From Agrococcus lahaulensis DSM 17612 (GTDB taxonomy: Bacteria; Actinomycetota; Actinomycetes; Actinomycetales; Microbacteriaceae), in NCBI RefSeq assembly GCF_000425105.1, contig NZ_AULD01000005.1, positions 186,001-250,000 of the forward strand: a stretch of 64,000 nucleotides of DNA. The letters run 5' to 3'. This document shows, piece by piece, positions 46,509-54,424 of this stretch (position 1 is its first letter; the number at the start of each line of letters is the position of its first letter). The notes below the pieces were generated by a model that saw nothing but the letters and a program-made list of their open reading frames with translations, ran no database searches and was not told the DNA's origin. Both the position numbers and the translations under genes were made by a program.

Positions 46509-47653
46509 GCCTCCACGCTACGCCGCTCGCCCGGAGCGGCCAGCGCCCGATCACCCGCGCGCGAGAGCAACCGGTCGAGCTCGCGCGCCGCCGCGCGGCC
46601 GGCGCGGTTGGCACCGACCGTCGACTGGCTCGGGCCGAAGCCGATGAGGTGCACGCGCGGCTCCTCGACGACGCGGGTGCCGCGCACCTGCACGGCGCCG
46701 AGCTCGTTGCGAAGCGCCAGCGGCTCGAGGTGCGCGAGGTCGGCCTTGAAGCCCGTCGCCCAGAGGATCGCGTCGACGGTCGTGAGGGTGCCGTCTGCCT
46801 CACGCACCCCGTGCGGCTCGATCGAGACGAACATCGGCCGCCGCTCGAGCGCGCCGCGCACCTTCGCCGCGCGGGCGTACGGCGTCCAGATGAGGCCGGT
46901 GTAGGAGACGACGCTGCCGGTGGGCCGGCCCGCCTCGGCATCGGCCGTCACCTGCTCGATCACCTTGCGGCCCGTGATCTCGGGCTCGAAGTCGCCCTCG
47001 AGGAAGACCGGCTCGCGACGCGTGTACCAGCGGGTGTCGGCGACGCGCGAGAGCTCCTCGAGCAGCTGCACGGCGGAGATGCCGCCCCCGACGACGGCCA
47101 CGCGCTGCCCGGCGAACTCGTCGGCCGACGTGTAGTCGCGCGTGTGCAGCTGGCGACCGAGGAACCGCTCGGCGCCCGGGTAGTGCGGCAGCACCGGGTT
47201 GTTCCACGTGCCGGTCGCGTTGATGATGGCCCGCGTGCGCCAGCGGCCCCCGCTCGACTCGACCAGCAGCTCGCCCTCGGGATCGTCGTCGGCGCACTCG
47301 ACCGCGTGCACGGCGACGGGCCGCAGGATCGGCAGCGCCATCTCGCGCTCGAAGGCGGCGAAGTAGCGGGGCACGGCGGTGCGGCTCGGCTCGGCCGGGT
47401 CGATCGGCGGCTGCGGGAAGCCCGGCAGGTCGAAGATCCCGTTGACCGTCGACATCCGCAGCGACTCCCACCGGTGCTGCCACGCGCCGCCGGGTGCCGC
47501 ATCCGCGTCGAGCATGACGAAGGTGCGCTCGGCCTCGGGCTCGTCGAGCGCGCTCGCGAAGCCGCGCTGCTGCAGGTGGTAGCCGGCCGAGAGCCCGGCC
47601 TGGCCCGCGCCGATGACCACGACGGCCGCTCGCCACTCCTCCTGCTCTCGCAC
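46505..47653 (-). CDS. FAD-dependent oxidoreductase (CzcO/flavin monooxygenase-like)
   Basis: 382 aa. The FAD motif GAGQAGLSAGYHLQ lies near the N-terminus (about 14-27), ATGTW near 118-122, and a second nucleotide motif GGGISAVQLLEEL (about 156-168) for NAD(P). WATGF near the end is the monooxygenase-family ATGF motif. I chose GTG 47653 because GAGAGG precedes it by six bases; the open frame extends 84 codons upstream without conserved content. Substrate unknown. Coupled to the membrane gene downstream. Confidence 0.85.
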   Translation of the reverse strand: MREQEEWRAAVVVIGAGQAGLSAGYHLQQRGFASALDEPEAERTFVMLDADAAPGGAWQHRWESLRMSTVNGIFDLPGFPQPPIDPAEPSRTAVPRYFAAFEREMALPILRPVAVHAVECADDDPEGELLVESSGGRWRTRAIINATGTWNNPVLPHYPGAERFLGRQLHTRDYTSADEFAGQRVAVVGGGISAVQLLEELSRVADTRWYTRREPVFLEGDFEPEITGRKVIEQVTADAEAGRPTGSVVSYTGLIWTPYARAAKVRGALERRPMFVSIEPHGVREADGTLTTVDAILWATGFKADLAHLEPLALRNELGAVQVRGTRVVEEPRVHLIGFGPSQSTVGANRAGRAAARELDRLLSRAGDRALAAPGERRSVEA

Positions 47654-47795
47654 CGCCACCCTCTCGCGCGCTCGTCCGAACCGCAACGACTGATGCAACG
47701 GCTGCGTCGGCTTGACGATTCCGCGAGCACACACCCGGCGGCGCGCTCCCGGCTCGAGCCAGCGGTGCGGGCCGCACCGAGCTCCTGCGCTCAGC

Positions 47796-48335
47796 TCAGT
47801 CGCGGCGGGCTCCAGCCGTGCCGTCATCGTCGGGGTCGCCCGCCGGCTCGGGCCCGACGAACGCGTCGCCGCAGCGCAGCCTCGGCTCGAGCAGCGGCGG
47901 CGCACCGCCGCCGATCGCGACCCAGCGCTCCTCGACCGTGACCGTGCCGTCGGCGATGGGCTCTCCGAGCGCCGCCGCGAGATCCGGTCTTCCCATGCGG
48001 CTGGCGAAGCTCGCGAGCGCCGCCTCGTCGAAGTCGCGGTGCACGCCGCGCGCGATGACCCACAGCGGCGCGCGCGGGTTCCTCGGCACGAGGCGCTGCA
48101 GCGTCGCGTCGCTCGTCGTCATGAACAGCGCCTCGAGGAAGGCGGTGGAGACGAGCGACGAGACCGCACCGGCGTGGAGCACCTTCCGGTCGCCCTCGCG
48201 GAGGATGCGGATCTCGAACTCGGTCGTCACGGGCGCCTGGCGGCGTGCGCCTCGCAGCCTCGCCCGGTCCGCGCGCGTCGAGATCGCGGCGGACAGGTGC
48301 GTCATGAGGCCGTCGGTCTCCTTCGTGCGCTGCAC
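47796..48335 (-). CDS. Hypothetical protein, likely controlled by the divergent TetR
   Basis: 179 aa from GTG 48335 behind GAGGAGCAGCC. The centre contains FEIRILREGDRKVLHAGAVS and VPRNPRAPLWVIARGVHRDF, a mixed alpha/beta soluble protein with no signal or membrane segment. The tail is acidic and Gly/Pro-rich (EPAGDPDDDGTAG). I do not recognise a family. It is divergent from a TetR gene, with a GTTTAC palindrome in the gap, so it is probably the repressed target. Confidence 0.55.
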   Translation of the reverse strand: MQRTKETDGLMTHLSAAISTRADRARLRGARRQAPVTTEFEIRILREGDRKVLHAGAVSSLVSTAFLEALFMTTSDATLQRLVPRNPRAPLWVIARGVHRDFDEAALASFASRMGRPDLAAALGEPIADGTVTVEERWVAIGGGAPPLLEPRLRCGDAFVGPEPAGDPDDDGTAGARRD

Positions 48336-48400
48336 GGCTGCTCCTCGCAAGCGTGGTCGGGTCGTGGATCGATGGGTGACGGTGTCGTCGTGAGCCGTCG

Positions 48401-48415
48401 GTTTACAACGTAAAC
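48401..48415. promoter_or_regulatory. Palindromic operator GTTTAC-AAC-GTAAAC
   Basis: A perfect 6+6 palindrome with a 3-base centre in the 131-base gap between the 179-aa gene and the TetR gene. Close to it, TAGCGT at 48420-48425 may be the -10 for TetR. It is the most A/T-rich spot in the gap. Confidence 0.65.
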
Positions 48416-48466
48416 CACAGTAGCGTTGGGCGCGAGCGCGGGCCACCGCACCGAGAGGGAAGACGG

Positions 48467-49186
48467 ATGACGAAGCGATCGACCAGCAAGCCGGCGTCCG
48501 CCGCGCCCACCCGGCGACTGAGCCAAGAGCTGGTCATCGACGCCGCCCTCGCGCACATCGACCGATCAGGGCCGCACGGCCTCACCATGCGATCGCTAGC
48601 GCAAGACCTCGGCGTGGAGGCGATGGCGCTGTATCGCTACGTGCACGGCAAGGAGGATCTGCTCGAGGGCGTCGTGAACCGGCTCATGGGCGACCTGACG
48701 GCAGAGCTCGACGAGGAGCTCGCCGAGCACTGGCAAGGCTTCCTCCAGATGTTCGCCCATCGGGTGAGGCGGATCGCGATCGAGCACCCGAAGGCCTTCC
48801 CGCTCGTCGCGACCCGGCACCCGGCGGCACCGTGGCTGCGCCCGCCGCTGCGCAGCGTCGAGGTCGTCGAGACCCTGCTCAGCACCCTTGTGCAGCAGGG
48901 TTTCAGCGATCAGCAGGCCGTCACGACCTACCGCCTCTTCAGCAGCTTCCTGCTCGGGCAGCTGCTGCTGGAGTCGTCGGTGCGGGGAGCCGACACCGGT
49001 CCGGTCGAGGAGCCGCTCGACGAGGGCGACGCGACCATCCCGCACGCTGACGGCGAGCTCACGCTCGACGACGCGCCGGAGGTCCTTCGTCTGCGGCCCC
49101 TGCTGAGCGAGGACCGCAGCGACGAGGAGTTCGAAATCTCGCTCGAAGCGCTGCTCGACCGCCTGGACCGCGAGCTCTCGCAGTAG
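48467..49186 (+). CDS. TetR/AcrR family repressor (TetR C-terminal type)
   Basis: 239 aa. A basic, Ala/Pro-rich N-terminus (KRSTSKPASAA) precedes the HTH (RLSQELVIDAALAHIDRSG, then LTMRSLAQDLGVEAMALYRYVHGKEDLL, shown here as the usual TetR pattern with YRYV). The C-terminal domain is of the classical TetR_C type (HRVRRIAIEHPKAFPLVATR and later FSSFLLGQLLLES). The tail is acidic. It faces the 179-aa gene across the palindrome and probably controls both genes. Confidence 0.9.
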   Translation: MTKRSTSKPASAAPTRRLSQELVIDAALAHIDRSGPHGLTMRSLAQDLGVEAMALYRYVHGKEDLLEGVVNRLMGDLTAELDEELAEHWQGFLQMFAHRVRRIAIEHPKAFPLVATRHPAAPWLRPPLRSVEVVETLLSTLVQQGFSDQQAVTTYRLFSSFLLGQLLLESSVRGADTGPVEEPLDEGDATIPHADGELTLDDAPEVLRLRPLLSEDRSDEEFEISLEALLDRLDRELSQ

Positions 49187-49223
49187 CGGCCGCGACGCCC
49201 GTGAGCCCCGCCGCGCCTGCGGC

Positions 49224-49616
49224 TCAGAACGAGAAGAGCACGACCTGCAGGGCCGACGCGATCAGCGACGCGAGCGCCGAGATCGCGATGCCGAGCGCGA
49301 TGCCGGCGAGCACGCGCGCCGGCTCGCGGCGGAGGATCGAGACGATCGCGAGCGCGGCGGCGACGGCGCCGAGCACCGCGCTGAGCGCGCCGACGCCGCC
49401 GCTCAGCAGGCCGATGCCCGAGGGGTCGAGGTCAGCGCGGATCGCTCCGCTGAGCACGAGCACCATGAGCGGCCCGGTAAGCACCTCGAGGCCGGCGACG
49501 ACGAGCGCCAGGATCGCGAACGTCCGGCCGCCGCGGCGCGCGGGCGGCGGCGCGTACTGCTGCGGCGGCCGCCCGGCCGTCGCGTGCGGTGGGTGCTGCG
49601 GTGCGGCGTCGCTCAT
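49224..49616 (-). CDS. Small membrane protein (DUF4190-like)
   Basis: 130 aa. A His/Pro/Gln-rich start (SDAAPQHPPHA..PPQQYAPPPARRGG) leads to three or four helices. The alternation of LALVVAGLEVLTGPLM, GVGALSAVLGAVAAALAIVSIL and AGIALGIAISALASLI resembles DUF4190-type proteins. Function unknown. TACGGT lies six bases before the ATG, so the start is probably leaderless; it is divergent from the 124-aa gene. Confidence 0.65.
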   Translation of the reverse strand: MSDAAPQHPPHATAGRPPQQYAPPPARRGGRTFAILALVVAGLEVLTGPLMVLVLSGAIRADLDPSGIGLLSGGVGALSAVLGAVAAALAIVSILRREPARVLAGIALGIAISALASLIASALQVVLFSF

Positions 49617-49677
49617 GCGCACACCGTAGGCCATCCCGCCCGGCGTGCCCCAGCGCATCCGCCGTATCGTGGTCGGC

Positions 49678-50052
49678 ATGATCCCGAGCGACTGGATGCC
49701 CCACCGACGGCCTGACGGCGAGACCGTCGGCTACGTGCGGATGGTCGGCGACGACTTCCAGCCGATGGATCTGCTCGGCCGCCCGCTCGCTGACGCAGCC
49801 GACTGGCTCGCCGCCGAGGAGGCGCTCGACGAGCACTCGATCGAGTGGCTGACGGATGCGTTCCTGCTCTCGGTCGACGACGGTGACGTGCGCGTGCGGG
49901 TCACCGAGCTCACGCCCGAGCGGGTGCGCGTCAAGCGCGACGACCTCGGCGCGGTCGGCGGCGACGCCCGCTTCTGGGAGCTGCCCGTGCCCGAGACCGG
50001 CCGGCTGCGGCCGGCGCCGCCGCTCACCGAGTGGCCGGGAGCCTCGACCTAG
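49678..50052 (+). CDS. Hypothetical protein (124 aa)
   Basis: A soluble, acidic protein, opening IPSDWMPHRRPDGETVGY and containing MVGDDFQPMDLLGRPL and EEHSIEWLTDAFL-like helices (EALDEHSIEWLTDAF), with a strand-rich end (VRVRVTELTPERVRVKRDD). No family recognised with confidence, although similar small proteins are widespread in Microbacteriaceae. TATCGT lies seven bases before the ATG. The stop shares bases with the convergent AEC gene (CTAG). Confidence 0.6.
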   Translation: MIPSDWMPHRRPDGETVGYVRMVGDDFQPMDLLGRPLADAADWLAAEEALDEHSIEWLTDAFLLSVDDGDVRVRVTELTPERVRVKRDDLGAVGGDARFWELPVPETGRLRPAPPLTEWPGAST

Positions 50053-50975
50053 GCAGGCCCGAGGAGCCAGGCGATCAGCAGCATCACCGGCAGCGACCCG
50101 AAGGTCGTCAGCAGCACGATGTCGCGCGTGATGAGGGTCGCGCGGTCGTAGCGCAGCGCGTACTGGTACATGTTCTGCGCGCTCGGCAGCGCCGCCATCA
50201 CGGTGCACGCGTAGACGAGCTGCTCGTCGAGGCCGAAGGCGAAGCGCGCGAGCGCGAAGGCCACGACCGGCATGACGAGCGACTTCAGCAGCACCGCGAG
50301 CGCCACCTCCTTGCGGCCGGAGCCCGGCTGCAGCGGCCGGTCACCGCTGAGCGAGATCCCGAACGCGAGCAGCATGAGCGGCACCGCGGCGCCGCCGAGG
50401 ATCTCGAGCGGCGCGAGCACCGGGACGGGCAGCTCGATCTCGAGCGCCGAGACCAGCGCACCGAGCGCCGACGCGATGAGCATCGGGTTGCGGAGCGGCT
50501 GGGTGAGGATGCGCGAGACGGATGCGCGGCCCGCGGTCAGGATGTCGAGGGTCGCGAGCAGGGCGGGGGCGAGCAGCAGCAGCTGGAGCAGCAGCATGGG
50601 CCCCACGAAGCTCGCGTCGCCGATGACGTAGATCGCGACGGGCAGCCCGATGTTGTTGATGTTGGAGTAGCCGGTCGCCGTCGCGGCGAGCGCGATCCGG
50701 CTCGGGTCGCGGGTGAACCAGATGCGCGCGACGACGGCGTAGAGGAGGGCGACGGCGACGAACGCGACGAGCGCGACAGCGAGCACGCTCGAGAAGAGGA
50801 GGCCGACGTCGGCCTCGCTGAGCACGGTGAAGAGCAGCGCGGGGCTTGCGGCGAAGAAGCTCGTGCGGTTGAGGACGAGCCGACCCTCCTGATCGACGAT
50901 CCGGAAGCGCGCGAGCAACCAGCCGACGAGGATGACGAAGCCGATGATGCCGAAGCCGATGAGCACTCCGCCCAC
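50049..50975 (-). CDS. AEC (auxin efflux carrier) family transporter
   Basis: 308 aa with about ten helices in two halves. The start region GVLIGFGIIGFVILVGWLLAR and the central SNINNIGLPVAIYVIGD (about 127-143), with an Asn-Pro-type break, fit AEC carriers; the second-half SAQNMYQYALRYD (about 263-275) is the mirror. I prefer GTG 50975 over ATG 50981, because GGAGGG sits directly against the ATG but six bases before the GTG. Substrate (malonate, malate or other anions in relatives) unknown. Confidence 0.82.
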   Translation of the reverse strand: MGGVLIGFGIIGFVILVGWLLARFRIVDQEGRLVLNRTSFFAASPALLFTVLSEADVGLLFSSVLAVALVAFVAVALLYAVVARIWFTRDPSRIALAATATGYSNINNIGLPVAIYVIGDASFVGPMLLLQLLLLAPALLATLDILTAGRASVSRILTQPLRNPMLIASALGALVSALEIELPVPVLAPLEILGGAAVPLMLLAFGISLSGDRPLQPGSGRKEVALAVLLKSLVMPVVAFALARFAFGLDEQLVYACTVMAALPSAQNMYQYALRYDRATLITRDIVLLTTFGSLPVMLLIAWLLGPA

Positions 50976-51048
50976 GTGCATCCCTCCACCGCAGATGTCA
51001 GACAAGCAAGTGTGGCACGCTGTCGGTTCGCCGCTCGCCCCGCCCCGC

Positions 51049-51182
51049 GTCGAGTAGGCCAGCCACCCCCCGCTCGTCGAGTAGGCCGGCGGGGCGGAGA
51101 CCCCGCTCGTCGAGTAGGCCCGCAGGGCCGTATCGAGACGGAAGCGCCCGGTCTCGATACGCCACCTTCGGCGGCTACTCGG
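51049..51182. repeat. GTCGAGTAGG repeat array with inverted repeat
   Basis: Three direct copies of GTCGAGTAGGCC (from 51049, 51079 and 51110) lead into GCCGTATCGAGAC and, after a short centre, the inverted arm GTCTCGATACGCC...GGCTACTCGG ending at 51182. It is the same family as 11861-12009 and 57640-57706. It lies between AEC and pyrE. The rest of the gap shows nothing else. Confidence 0.75.
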
Positions 51183-51201
51183 CCAGCGGGTGAGTGTGCC
51201 G

Positions 51202-51753
51202 CTACTGCGGCTCGAGCCCGAGGTCGTCGAGGGTGATCGCCGCGCGGTACTCGACCCCCGCCGCCTCGATCACCGCCTGCGCACCGGTCGCCCGGTCGAC
51301 GATCACCGCGACCGCCACGACCTCGGCGCCGACCTTCCGCAGCGCCTCGATCGCCTTGAGCGGGCTGCCGCCGGTCGTCGACGTGTCCTCCACGACGACG
51401 ACGCGCTTGCCGGCGAGCTCGGGCCCCTCGATCTGCCGGCCGCGGCCGTGGTCCTTCGGCTCCTTGCGCACGACGAACGCATCCACGTCGAGCCCGCGCG
51501 CGAGCCCCCGGTGCAGCACGGCGTTCGCGAGCGGGTCGGCACCCATCGTGAGGCCGCCGACCGCGGCGACGCCCGGGATGTCGGCGATGAGGTCGAGCAG
51601 CACGTCGCCGATGAGCGGGGCGGCGCGGTGGTCGAGCGAGAGCTTGCGCAGGTCGATGTAGTAGCTCGCGCGCTTGCCGCTCGTGAGCACGAAGTCGCCG
51701 TGGAAGACGGCCTCGTCGCGGATGAGCTGGATGAGTCGGTCGCGCGCGGTCAC
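51202..51753 (-). CDS. pyrE: Orotate phosphoribosyltransferase
   Basis: Makes OMP from orotate and PRPP in pyrimidine synthesis. 183 aa. It has the FVLTSGKRASYYIDLRK segment (about 20-36) and the PRPP loop VVVVEDTSTTGGSP (about 116-129) with acidic pair ED. VVRKEPKDHGRGRQIEG holds the catalytic flexible loop. TAGCCT lies seven bases before GTG 51753, which fixes a leaderless start; longer frames upstream are not PyrE. No other pyr gene is nearby. Confidence 0.94.
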   Translation of the reverse strand: MTARDRLIQLIRDEAVFHGDFVLTSGKRASYYIDLRKLSLDHRAAPLIGDVLLDLIADIPGVAAVGGLTMGADPLANAVLHRGLARGLDVDAFVVRKEPKDHGRGRQIEGPELAGKRVVVVEDTSTTGGSPLKAIEALRKVGAEVVAVAVIVDRATGAQAVIEAAGVEYRAAITLDDLGLEPQ

Positions 51754-51779
51754 GCCCACCAGGCTACTTCGCGGATGCG

Positions 51780-52391
51780 TCAGGACGCGTCGGTCGGGAC
51801 GGGCACGCTGTCGGCGCGCGGCCGCATGCCCGTGCGCGGGTCGCGGCCCGCCCACGCGACGAGGCGCTCCGACCGGGTCGCGCCGGCCGGCGGCTCGATG
51901 GGCGCGTCGAAGACGCCGGGACGACGCACGGCCGCCTCGTCGGCGCTGTCGCGGAACGCCTCCATCCACTCGAGCAGATCGATGGGGAACTCGAGGTTGC
52001 CGGCGAGGCCGACGCGAGCGGAGGCCCAGCGCACGTCCCACGCGTGGAGCGCCATGTCGAGCGTCGGGAGCGCGAGGTCGGCGAAGGTCTCCTCGACCGC
52101 GACGTGCGCTGCGGAGCGCAGCTGCGCCGCGAGCTCCTCCCAGCGCTCGACGGCCTCGAAGTCGCCGCCCGGACCCATGATCTCGAGGTGCGCCCGCTCG
52201 TCGGCGTCGGCCGGGCGACCCAGCAGCGCGGCGCCGCCGTGCTCGGCCTGCACGCCCGAGACGTGGCGGATGACGTCGGCGATCGACCAGTCGGCGCACG
52301 CCGAGGGCAGACCCAGCCGATCCGCCCCGGCTCGCGCCTCGGCCGAGAAGAGATCGAGCGCCTGGAGGTAGCGTTCGCGCGCGGTTCCCAT
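51780..52391 (-). CDS. Maleylpyruvate isomerase family (DinB-like) protein
   Basis: 203 aa. The first helix ends in PSACADWSIADVIRHVSGVQAE, with the His of the metal site (H43), and ALHAWDVRWA (about 114-123) carries the second His. This matches the TIGR03086/mycothiol-dependent group. CACACT lies six bases before the ATG, a weak leaderless -10. It is separated from the convergent-side pyrE by 26 bases and may share its transcript. Confidence 0.8.
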   Translation of the reverse strand: MGTARERYLQALDLFSAEARAGADRLGLPSACADWSIADVIRHVSGVQAEHGGAALLGRPADADERAHLEIMGPGGDFEAVERWEELAAQLRSAAHVAVEETFADLALPTLDMALHAWDVRWASARVGLAGNLEFPIDLLEWMEAFRDSADEAAVRRPGVFDAPIEPPAGATRSERLVAWAGRDPRTGMRPRADSVPVPTDAS

Positions 52392-52451
52392 GCATCCAGT
52401 GTGCACCAGGGGTACACGCGCGCCCGCACCCCACGCATCCGCCGCCCCATC

Positions 52452-52463
52452 TAGGCTCGGAGC
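52452..52463 (+). promoter_or_regulatory. Leaderless promoter of the exonuclease III gene
   Basis: TAGGCT at 52452-52457, six bases, then ATG 52464. Confidence 0.55.
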
Positions 52464-53276
52464 ATGCGCATCGCCACCTGGAACGTGAACTCCGTGCGCG
52501 CTCGCACGGCCCGCATCGTCGACTGGCTCGAGCGCAGCGACGTCGACGTGCTCGCGATGCAGGAGATCAAGTGCAAGACGGAGCAGTTCCCCTACGCCGC
52601 GTTCGAGGCGGCGGGCTATGAGGTGCAGGCGCACGGGCACAGCCAGTGGAACGGCGTCGCGATCGCGTCGCGGCTGCCGATGACCGAGGTCGAGCGCGAC
52701 TTCCCCGGCCAGCCCGGCTATGCCAACACCGGTGACCCGGTGGTCGAGGCGCGCGCGATGGCGGCGACGGTCGAGGGCGTGCGGCTCTGGAGCCTCTACG
52801 TGCCGAACGGCCGCGAGCTCACGCACGCGCACTACGGCTACAAGCTCGAGTGGCTGCGCGTGCTGACGGGCCTGCTCGACGAGTGGCGCGGGCAGCCGCT
52901 CGCGCTCATGGGCGACTTCAACATCGCGCCGCTCGACACCGACGTGTGGGACATCGGCGCGTTCGACGGCTCGACGCACGTGTCGCAGCCCGAGCGGGAG
53001 GCGTTCGGCGCGCTGCTCGAGGCGGGCCTCGTCGATGTCGTGCGCGACCGCGCCCCCGGCTACACCTACTGGGACTACAAGGCCGGGCGCTGGAACAAGG
53101 ATGAGGGCATGCGCATCGACTTCGTGCTCGGCAGCCCCGAGCTCGCCGACCTCGTCACGCGCGCGGCGATCCACCGCGACGAGCGCTCGGGCGACGCCCC
53201 GAGCGACCACGTGCCGGTCGTGGTCGACCTCGACCTCGAGACCGAGCTCGACGACGACCGGCCGATGATCTTCTGA
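52464..53276 (+). CDS. xth: Exodeoxyribonuclease III
   Basis: AP endonuclease and 3'-5' exonuclease of base-excision repair. 270 aa, typical length. It opens RIATWNVNSVRAR, then QEIK (E34 region, metal-binding Glu), YVPNGRE, GDFNIAP (about 151-157) with Asp and Asn ligands, and SDHVPVVVDL near the end with the catalytic His. A DYKAG...RIDFVLGS segment is also intact. It is divergent from the DinB-like gene, and has its own promoter. Confidence 0.95.
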   Translation: MRIATWNVNSVRARTARIVDWLERSDVDVLAMQEIKCKTEQFPYAAFEAAGYEVQAHGHSQWNGVAIASRLPMTEVERDFPGQPGYANTGDPVVEARAMAATVEGVRLWSLYVPNGRELTHAHYGYKLEWLRVLTGLLDEWRGQPLALMGDFNIAPLDTDVWDIGAFDGSTHVSQPEREAFGALLEAGLVDVVRDRAPGYTYWDYKAGRWNKDEGMRIDFVLGSPELADLVTRAAIHRDERSGDAPSDHVPVVVDLDLETELDDDRPMIF

Positions 53277-53319
53277 TGGCGGATGCGTCGGGTCGCGTCA
53301 CGCCGGAGGTGACGCAGTC

Positions 53320-53664
53320 GTGAGCATCGAGTGGGACGACGAGGAGCTCGAGCCGCAGCGCGAGTGGACGCCGGCCGACCGCTGGCGGCTCGCGGCGTGG
53401 GTGCTCGTGTTCGCGAACATCCTCGGGCTGCTGCTGCTCGCGCCCATCGGCGACGGGTCGCTCGTGGAGGCCGCGCAGGCGTCGGGCGCCGACGAGGGGC
53501 CGGCGCGGCTGGTCTACTGGGTGTCGCTGCTCTCGTGCACGCTCATCGGCAACGGCATCGGCGCAGCTGCCGCCGCGACGAAGCAGCGCTGGGCGATCTT
53601 CGCGCCGATCGCCGCCGCGGTCGGCAGCTGGGCCGGCTTCCTGGTGGCGAGCTCGCTCGTCTGA
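53320..53664 (+). CDS. Small membrane protein of unknown function
   Basis: 114 aa from GTG 53320 behind GGAGGT (53305-53310). Acidic N-terminus (EWDDEELEPQ), then three helices (about 27-47, 66-85 and 91-113). No recognisable family. It follows exonuclease III by 43 bases and could be cotranscribed; it is convergent with the next gene. Confidence 0.6.
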   Translation: MSIEWDDEELEPQREWTPADRWRLAAWVLVFANILGLLLLAPIGDGSLVEAAQASGADEGPARLVYWVSLLSCTLIGNGIGAAAAATKQRWAIFAPIAAAVGSWAGFLVASSLV

Positions 53665-53681
53665 GGACGAGCCTCAGCGGC

Positions 53682-54140
53682 TCAGCGGCGCTCGCCCGGC
53701 CGCCGTGCGAGGTGCACGGCGCCAGCGACGAGCGCGGCGCATCCCGGCAGGAGCCATCCGGCGATCGCCGCCGCGACCGAGCGCACGTCGAGCCCGTCGT
53801 CGACCACCCCGTGCGCGATCGCGATGGTGAACGTGATGCCGGCGACGAGCATCGCCGTGCCGATGAACCAGAAGGGCGAGTCGCCGCGCCGCAGCACGAC
53901 GGCGCGCGCGAGGATGAGCAGCGCCCAGAGCGCGATCGGCCCCGATGAGGCGGCGGCCCAGCCGGCGATCGTCGCGCCGAGCCCGCCGCCGTGCGGCAGC
54001 GGCACGCCGAGCAGTCGGCTGAGCCGCGCCGCGCCGAAGCGCTCGATCACGACGGCGGCGCCGAAGTGGAGCACCACCACCGCTGCGAGCTGCGCGCCGA
54101 TGCGCGCCACGGCGCACTGCTGCCCGGGAGCCCCCTCCAT
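53682..54140 (-). CDS. Membrane protein of unknown function (152 aa)
   Basis: Four hydrophobic helices (about 14-33, 53-73, 85-105 and 117-138). The start at ATG 54140 follows GAGGGAGAG. An upstream extension of the frame lacks conserved content. No family recognised. The 284-base region between it and the DUF6421 gene contains only promoters, with TACGCT at 54341-54346 on the forward strand. Confidence 0.6.
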   Translation of the reverse strand: MEGAPGQQCAVARIGAQLAAVVVLHFGAAVVIERFGAARLSRLLGVPLPHGGGLGATIAGWAAASSGPIALWALLILARAVVLRRGDSPFWFIGTAMLVAGITFTIAIAHGVVDDGLDVRSVAAAIAGWLLPGCAALVAGAVHLARRPGERR

Positions 54141-54424
54141 GGCGATCTCTCCCTCATCTTCGACGACCGGCCTCCAGCCTGCCGAACGCGCGGCGCCCGC
54201 CGAGCCGAACTGGCGGCCTCCTGAGGCGATGCTCAGCGCCTCGCGCAAGAGCGTTGCGCGAGACCGCAGGCTCCGCCGTGCCGACCCGAACGGGCAGGAA
54301 AGGGCGGCCGGAACGCAAGATACGTGCGCTGAGCCGCCCATACGCTGGAAACGCGCACCGAGAGTGCGTCCGATGGCCGGTTCCGGCCTATCCGCTGCCC
54401 GCTCCGACCGCCAGGGAGGCTCCC

